DNA of 64,000 nt, taken from contig CAWJNX010000002.1 of the NCBI GenBank assembly GCA_963844395.1, positions 1,240,001 through 1,304,000 of the forward strand, given 5' to 3'. Both the position numbers and the translations under genes were made by a program. Below the pieces are notes generated by a model that did not search any database, was not told where the DNA came from, and was given only the letters and a program-made list of their open reading frames with translations. The stretch comes from VRUE01 sp963844395 (lineage in GTDB: Bacteria > Actinomycetota > Thermoleophilia > Solirubrobacterales > 70-9). This document shows, piece by piece, positions 59,483 to 64,000 of this stretch; positions within the stretch are counted from its first letter, which is position 1; each line of letters opens with the position of its first letter.

Positions 59483-60046
59483 ATGAAGGTGCTGGTGATC
59501 GACAACTACGACAGCTTCACCTACAACCTCGTCCAGTACCTGGGCGAGCTGGGGGCGGCGGTCGAGGTGGTGCGCAACGACAAGGCGAGCGTCGATGAGC
59601 TGCTGGAGCGCGGCGCCGACCGCCTCGTCGTCTCTCCGGGGCCGTGCACGCCCACCCAGGCCGGGATCTCGACCGAGGCGATCCGCGCCTTCGCCGAGGC
59701 CGGTACGCCGGTGCTCGGCGTCTGCCTCGGCCACCAGTCGCTGGTCGAGGCCTTCGGCGGGCGCACGGTGCAGGGCGAGCCGATCCACGGCAAGGAGGGG
59801 GAGGTAGAGCACGACGGCCGCACCATCTACGCCGGCCTGCCGAGCCCGCTGGTCGCCGGCCGCTACCACTCGCTGGTCGCCGATCCCGATCTGCCGGACG
59901 AGCTGGAGCTGAGCGCCAGCCTCGGCGAGGTCGTGATGGGCGCCCGTCACCGCGAGCTGCCCGCCGAGGGCGTCCAGTTCCACCCCGAGTCGGTGCTGAC
60001 GCCGCAGGGGAAGCATTTGCTGAAGAACTTTCTCGGGGAGGGCTGA
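59483..60046 (+). CDS. trpG: Anthranilate synthase component II (glutamine amidotransferase)
   Basis: 187-aa class I amidotransferase. VLVIDNYDSFTYNLVQYLGELG opens it; the nucleophile is in LGVCLGHQSLVEAFGG, and the His-Glu pair in GVQFHPESVLTPQGK. It supplies ammonia to TrpE (and possibly to PabB). Two bases separate it from trpE. Confidence 0.97.
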   Translation: MKVLVIDNYDSFTYNLVQYLGELGAAVEVVRNDKASVDELLERGADRLVVSPGPCTPTQAGISTEAIRAFAEAGTPVLGVCLGHQSLVEAFGGRTVQGEPIHGKEGEVEHDGRTIYAGLPSPLVAGRYHSLVADPDLPDELELSASLGEVVMGARHRELPAEGVQFHPESVLTPQGKHLLKNFLGEG

Positions 60047-60051
60047 GCGCG

Positions 60052-61083
60052 ATGCCCAACGATGTTGTGACGAGGGCGATCGACGCGGTCTGCGCCGGCG
60101 ATCATCTGACCGCCGACCACGCCGCCGCGGTGCTCGCCGAGATCATGGAGGGCCGCTCCAGCGAGGTGCAGACGGCCGCCTTCCTGATTGCGTTGCGGGC
60201 CAAGGGCGAGACGGTCTCCGAGCTGGTTGGCTTGGCGCGGACGATGCGGGCGCTCGCCACGCCGGTCGAGTCGCGGCGTAAGGACCTGGTCGACACGGCT
60301 GGCACCGGTGGCGGTCCCTCGACCTTCAACGTCTCGACCACGGCGGCGCTGGTCGCCGCCGCCGCCGGCTGCGCCGTCGCCAAGCACGGCAATCGCTCCA
60401 ACACGAGTCGTTGCGGCTCCGCCGACTTGTTGGAGGCGCTCGGCGTGAACATCGAGCTGAGCCCGGAGGAGGTCGGCCGCTGCGTCGACGAGATCGGCTT
60501 CGGGTTCATGTTCGCCCCTCGCCATCACACCGCGATGGCGCACGTCGTCCCGGTCCGCAAAGAACTGGGAGTACGGACGATCTTCAACTTCCTCGGCCCG
60601 CTGACCAACCCCGCCGGAGCGCGGCGGCAACTGCTCGGCGTCTCCGACCGCCATTACCAGGAGACGATCGCCGAGGCGCTGGTCGGCCTGGGCAGCGAGC
60701 GGGCGCTGGTCGTCGCCGCCGAGGACGGCGTCGACGAGCTTTCGGTCTCGGCTCGCACCCGGGTGATCGAAGTCGCCGACGGCGGCACCGAGGAGTGGTT
60801 CGTCGAGCCGGGTGAGTTCGGGCTCGGCGAAGCGGAGCTGGAGCAGGTCGCGGGTGGCAGCCCGGAGGACAACGCGGCGGCCTCGCGGGCGGTGCTCGAA
60901 GGTGAGGTGGGAGCGCGGCGCGACCTCGTCCTGCTCAACGCAGGCGCCGCGATCTACGTCGGCGGCCTCGCCGGCGGCCTTGCCGAGGGCGTCGAGCGGG
61001 CCGCCGCCACGGTCGACAACGGCGACGCGGGCGAGCTGCTTCAGCGTCTGATCGCCACGACCGCCGCCCTCGCCAACGACTAG
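60052..61083 (+). CDS. trpD: Anthranilate phosphoribosyltransferase
   Basis: 343 aa. The PRPP site DTAGTGGGPSTFNVSTTAALVAAAAG and KHGNRSNTSRCGSADLLEALG, then the Mg/PRPP region FGFMFAPRHHTAMAHVVPVRKELGVRTIFNFLGPLTNPAGA, are family signatures. The normally KSGSAD segment is RCGSAD here, a small variation. Start ATG 60052, six bases after trpG. Confidence 0.97.
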   Translation: MPNDVVTRAIDAVCAGDHLTADHAAAVLAEIMEGRSSEVQTAAFLIALRAKGETVSELVGLARTMRALATPVESRRKDLVDTAGTGGGPSTFNVSTTAALVAAAAGCAVAKHGNRSNTSRCGSADLLEALGVNIELSPEEVGRCVDEIGFGFMFAPRHHTAMAHVVPVRKELGVRTIFNFLGPLTNPAGARRQLLGVSDRHYQETIAEALVGLGSERALVVAAEDGVDELSVSARTRVIEVADGGTEEWFVEPGEFGLGEAELEQVAGGSPEDNAAASRAVLEGEVGARRDLVLLNAGAAIYVGGLAGGLAEGVERAAATVDNGDAGELLQRLIATTAALAND

Positions 61084-61103
61084 GCTTGCATTCTCACGTG
61101 GGA

Positions 61104-61904
61104 ATGATTGAGCAGCTAATCGGCGCTGCGCGCGAAGGAGTGGAGGAGCGGCGCAGCCAGACTTCCCAAGCCGACCTCGAGTCGCTGCTTCCGGAGCGCG
61201 GCCGCGATCGCCCGTTCAATGAGGCCCTGGTCCGGCCCAACCTCTCGGTGATCGCCGAGTTCAAGCGTCGCTCGCCGAGCGCCGGCGAGATCTCGGCGAC
61301 GGCGACCGTCGCCGAGCGGGTCGGCGCCTACGAGCGCGGTGGCGCCGCGGCACTTTCGGTCCTGACCGATGCGCGCCACTTCGGCGGCTCGCTCGAGGAC
61401 CTGCGCGCCGCCCGCGCCGCCTGCGACCTGCCGATCCTGCGCAAGGACTTCATCGTCGACCGCTACCAGCTCTACGAGGCCGCCGTGCACGGGGCCGACG
61501 CGGTGCTGTTGATCGTCCGCGCCCTCGAGGAGCGTGCGCTGCGGGCGCTCTACGAGGAGGCGCGCGGCCTGGATCTCGACTGCCTGGTCGAGGTGCACGA
61601 CGCCGACGAGCTGGAGCGTGCCCTCGAGCTGGACGCCGACGTGATCGGGATCAACAACCGCAACCTCGACGAGGGAGTCGTCGACATCGCGACGACCTAT
61701 GAGCTGATGCCCGACGTCCCCGCCGGCAAGACCGTGGTCGCCGAGAGCGGCATCGCGGCGCGAGCCGAGCTGGAGGAGATGGAGAGGGTCGGCGTTGACG
61801 CGGTTCTGATCGGCGAGGCGCTGATGACTGCGGCCGATCCCGAGGCGCTGGCGCGTGAGCTGACCGGCGCCGACGAGGCGACGCGCGAGCACAAACTGCC
61901 GTAG
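61104..61904 (+). CDS. trpC: Indole-3-glycerol phosphate synthase
   Basis: TIM-barrel enzyme, 266 aa. Catalytic Lys in SVIAEFKRRSPSAGEI, second Lys in LPILRKDFIVDRYQLYEA, then VEVHDADELERAL, IGINNRNLDEGVVD and VAESGIAARAELEEM. The ATG at 61104 is preferred to the upstream TTG 61086 because it follows GTGGGA and matches the family length. trpF is not adjacent; it starts 1.9 kb downstream after two unrelated genes. Confidence 0.96.
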   Translation: MIEQLIGAAREGVEERRSQTSQADLESLLPERGRDRPFNEALVRPNLSVIAEFKRRSPSAGEISATATVAERVGAYERGGAAALSVLTDARHFGGSLEDLRAARAACDLPILRKDFIVDRYQLYEAAVHGADAVLLIVRALEERALRALYEEARGLDLDCLVEVHDADELERALELDADVIGINNRNLDEGVVDIATTYELMPDVPAGKTVVAESGIAARAELEEMERVGVDAVLIGEALMTAADPEALARELTGADEATREHKLP

Positions 61905-61953
61905 CGGCTCATTTTTAGAAGAACTTTGGAGACGTTCCTCATGATCGCTCCCG

Positions 61954-63183
61954 ATGGGGCGCTTCTTCCGCACTTCGTTCGGCTCGGCCCTCCTGGGGGG
62001 CGTGGTCGTCGGCGCTCTTTTCACGCTCGCGATCGGAGCCGGCTGGATCGAGGCTGAGGACGGCTCGACTACGACGACCACTGTCACTACGCCGATTGCC
62101 GCGCCGGTCTCGGCCCGCGACGACGGCGAGGACGCCAACCTGGTCAACCAGATCTACCGCCGCGCCGGGGGCGGTATCGCGTTCATCAAATCGCAGCTCG
62201 GAGGAGGGGGCTCGCCTGCCCCCAGTCCGTTCGGCGAACCCGAAGGCGAAGGGGCGGCGAGCGGGTCGGGCTTCCTGGTCGACACGGAAGGCCATGTGAT
62301 TACCAACAGCCATGTGGTCGAGGGCGCGAAGCAGGTCGAGGTAACGCTCGGCTCGTCGGACGCCGTCTACGACGCGGAGATCGTCGGCACCGACCCCGGC
62401 ACCGACGTCGCCATGCTCAAGGTCGATGCCCCTGCCGACGAGCTTCGTCCCCTGACCCTGGGGGACTCCTCCCAGGTCCAGGTCGGCGAGCCGGTGATCG
62501 CGATCGGCACCCCATTCGGGCTCGAACGCACCGTGACCGCCGGCATCGTCTCGGCGCTGCAACGTCAGATCCAATCGCCGAACGGCTTCTCGATCTCCCA
62601 CGTAATCCAGACCGACGCTGCGATCAACCCCGGCAACTCCGGCGGGCCGCTGATCGACGCCTCCGGCAGTGTGATCGGCATCAACTCCCAGATCCAGACC
62701 GGCGGCAGCAGCGGCAACGTCGGCATCGGCTTCGCCGTCCCGATCAACACCGCCCGCGACGTGATCCGGCAGCTGAAGACGAGTGGCGAGGTCCAGCACG
62801 CCTACCTGGGGATCAGCGGTGGCACGATCACCGCCGACCTGGCGGAGGCGCTGAAGCTGCCGGTTGACCAGGGCGTGCTGGTCGACGAAATCGTCGAGGG
62901 CGGCCCCGCCGACGAGGCCGGGATCCGTGGCGGCGACAGCTCGGCAACGATCGAAGGCGCCAACATCAAGGTGGGCGGCGACATCGTCGTCGCGATCGAC
63001 GGACGGCGGATCACCGACATGGAAGAGGTGATCAACGCGGTCAATTCAGCGGCGCCGGGCGACGAGCTGAAGCTAACCGTGCGGCGCGGCGACAAGAGCA
63101 AAGAAGTGACCGTGACGCTTGGCGTGCGGCCGGAGTCGGCTGAAGACACGCAGTCGGGGCCGGTCGGGCCTCCCGCGCGTTAA
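61954..63183 (+). CDS. HtrA/DegP-family membrane-anchored serine protease with PDZ domain
   Basis: 409 aa: membrane anchor FGSALLGGVVVGALFTLAIGAGW, Thr-rich linker, trypsin-like domain with triad His (VITNSHVV), Asp (GTDVAMLKV) and Ser (INPGNSGGPL), then one PDZ domain (YLGISGG, VDEIVEGGPADEAGIRGGD, VVAIDGRRITDMEEVINAV). The active site faces the outside of the membrane, where such proteases handle misfolded envelope proteins. Its 50-bp upstream spacer separates it from trpC. Confidence 0.96.
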   Translation: MGRFFRTSFGSALLGGVVVGALFTLAIGAGWIEAEDGSTTTTTVTTPIAAPVSARDDGEDANLVNQIYRRAGGGIAFIKSQLGGGGSPAPSPFGEPEGEGAASGSGFLVDTEGHVITNSHVVEGAKQVEVTLGSSDAVYDAEIVGTDPGTDVAMLKVDAPADELRPLTLGDSSQVQVGEPVIAIGTPFGLERTVTAGIVSALQRQIQSPNGFSISHVIQTDAAINPGNSGGPLIDASGSVIGINSQIQTGGSSGNVGIGFAVPINTARDVIRQLKTSGEVQHAYLGISGGTITADLAEALKLPVDQGVLVDEIVEGGPADEAGIRGGDSSATIEGANIKVGGDIVVAIDGRRITDMEEVINAVNSAAPGDELKLTVRRGDKSKEVTVTLGVRPESAEDTQSGPVGPPAR

Positions 63184-63221
63184 AGCGAACTTAAAAAACC
63201 TCCTGCGAGTATCGGGAACTG

Positions 63222-63671
63222 ATGAGTGCTCCTAAAGGCACTCCGAACTCGAACAAGGGAGGCACATTGATTTTCGGATACAGCTTGGCCGAAGCGAAGA
63301 AGGCAGTCGTATCGGCCCTCTTTTTTGTCGGTGCGGTCCTGGCGCTCGTGCTCAGCGACTATGACCCAAATTTCACCGACGACGTGGTGGTGCTCGCCGG
63401 CACGCTGTTTGGGGTCATCGGCGTCTTTCTGGCCAAGAACCACACGAAGGAAGACCTCTCGAAGGCAGTAACGCAGCTACAGGGTGCGGCGCTCACCGTC
63501 GTCGGGTACTTCGCCACGGTGCAGCCAACCACTGTCGAAAAGATCACGATCCTAAGCGGCGCTCTGGTGAGCATCTATGCCGTCTACCGGGTCAGGAACG
63601 ACATGGAGTACACCGGCGTCAAAGCAGCAGCTCCTGCTGCAGTCCCTGCTCCGGCGGTTCAGTCTCCGTAG
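63222..63671 (+). CDS. Small membrane protein, holin-like, unknown function
   Basis: 149 aa with a short polar N-terminus, then three or four hydrophobic stretches (AVVSALFFVGAVLALVLS, VVVLAGTLFGVIGVFLA, GAALTVVGYFATV, ITILSGALVSIYAVYRV) and an Ala/Pro tail. Two helices separated by a short acidic turn (DYDPNFTDD) recall holins of actinobacteriophages, where VVxLAGxLxGxxGVxLAKN-type segments occur, but no lysin or other phage gene is near. GC content is lower than in the flanking genes. A 12-bp hairpin terminator follows. Confidence 0.6.
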   Translation: MSAPKGTPNSNKGGTLIFGYSLAEAKKAVVSALFFVGAVLALVLSDYDPNFTDDVVVLAGTLFGVIGVFLAKNHTKEDLSKAVTQLQGAALTVVGYFATVQPTTVEKITILSGALVSIYAVYRVRNDMEYTGVKAAAPAAVPAPAVQSP

Positions 63672-63679
63672 GCCTGAGA

Positions 63680-63708
63680 CGAGCGGGGAGGTGAACCCTC
63701 CCCGCTCG
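63680..63708 (+). terminator. Strong hairpin terminator after the holin-like gene
   Basis: CGAGCGGGGAGG (63680-63691), loop TGAAC, CCTCCCCGCTCG (63697-63708): 12 perfect pairs, 8 bases after the stop, without a U-run. Confidence 0.75.
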
Positions 63709-63753
63709 CCGCTTGATCTCTTGCCTGTTTCGCGTCAGCGCATCGGCCTCGCG

Positions 63754-63759
63754 TACCCT
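63754..63759 (+). promoter_or_regulatory. Putative -10 element (TACCCT) of trpF
   Basis: TACCCT ends 6 nt before the trpF ATG and follows a terminator, so trpF probably has its own leaderless promoter rather than being read from the trpEGDC unit. Confidence 0.35.
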
Positions 63760-63765
63760 GGATGG

Positions 63766-64000
63766 ATGCGGGTCAAGATCTGCGGTGTCACGAATCTCGA
63801 TGATGCGGCCGAGGCCGTGCGGCTCGGTGCGTGGGCGATTGGGCTCATTCACTTCAAGGAGAGTCCGCGGGCTGTTGAGCCTGGCGATGCTGTGCGGATT
63901 GGTGCCGCTTTTCGACGCAAGTGCGAGGTGGTAGGGGTGTTTGTCAATCCTGAGCTGGACGAGGTCGCTAAGGCGGTTGAGGACGAGGGGTTGACGATGG
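63766..64000 (+). CDS. trpF: Phosphoribosylanthranilate isomerase (N-terminal part)
   Basis: The first 78 residues read MRVKICGVTNLDDAAEAVRLGAWAIGLIHFKESPR and VEVVGVFVNPELDEVAKAV-like sequence. KICGVT and GxIFxxxSPR are the TrpF signatures (catalytic Cys in KICG). The gene runs off the window. It is separated from trpC by the protease and the holin-like gene, and its third-position GC is a little lower than that of trpEGDC. Confidence 0.92.
   Translation, partial: MRVKICGVTNLDDAAEAVRLGAWAIGLIHFKESPRAVEPGDAVRIGAAFRRKCEVVGVFVNPELDEVAKAVEDEGLTM

Noticed and set aside
63222..63671. Prophage remnant
   Set aside because: The holin-like protein stands alone among biosynthetic genes; no integrase, lysin, portal or att repeats are visible.

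Overview
The window is chromosomal DNA from a high-GC actinobacterium. It most resembles the class Thermoleophilia (order Solirubrobacterales). The reasons are the order of the core genes (clpP-clpX-valS-folC, ndk-maf-mreBCD-mrdA-rodA-rng-rplU-rpmA-obgE-proB-proA-nadD-rsfS, leuS, comEA-comEC-holA-rpsT-murJ, lepA-hrcA-dnaJ-prmA, phoH-ybeY-era) and, at 26-35 kb, several very large secreted propeller/FN3-type proteins next to small tandem secreted paralogs. This assignment is inference from gene content; no search was run.

Layout. 1-7.5 kb: end of a GGDEF protein, clpP, a coiled-coil protein with a 21-bp tandem repeat, a GNAT acetyltransferase on the minus strand, clpX, valS, folC. 7.5-17.6 kb: small membrane protein, zinc-ribbon membrane protein, ndk, maf, the rod-shape cluster mreB-mreC-mreD-mrdA-rodA, RNase G/E and ribosomal proteins L21/L27. 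17.9-23.7 kb: obgE, proB, proA, nadD, rsfS, a coiled-coil pair and the only tRNA (Ala-GGC). 24-35.2 kb: accessory envelope region with two related divergent lipoproteins, a ~1-kb tandem duplication of a secreted six-cysteine protein, and proteins of 1307 and 952 aa. 35.7-47 kb: leuS, cupin, comEA/comEC, holA, rpsT, murJ and a multi-pass membrane protein. 47-57.2 kb: lepA, a HadA/HadB-like dehydratase pair, hrcA-dnaJ-prmA, murI, vapBC, yqeY, phoH-ybeY-era. 57.3-64 kb: hisIE-trpE-trpG-trpD-trpC, an HtrA protease, a small holin-like protein and the start of trpF.

The strongest unexplained signal is a recurring DNA architecture. Large, often perfect inverted repeats (outer arms of 10-27 bp), usually enclosing a second short inverted repeat, occur about every 7 kb. 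Some lie between genes (clpX/valS, proB/proA, era/hisIE, upstream of lepA). Others lie inside reading frames (folC, comEC, prmA and the membrane protein at 44.9-46.9 kb), where they add low-complexity residues without breaking the frame. The set looks like a family of mobile or recombinogenic palindromic elements. Two further regulatory signals stand out. TANNNT -10 hexamers sit 6-10 nt before many start codons, sometimes overlapping the previous gene's TAG stop, which suggests leaderless transcripts. A bipartite motif with identical 41-bp spacing precedes both the coiled-coil gene at 1.06 kb and vapBC.

Many obviously essential genes (mreC, mrdA, comEC, holA, proB, ndk, maf and others) are broken by single-base frameshifts while their protein sequence stays conserved on both sides. 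These cluster at about 7.8-13.8, 16.8-20.7, 38.8-45.4 and 48.7-52.1 kb and most likely are sequencing or assembly errors. I annotate such genes as one CDS spanning the shifts.
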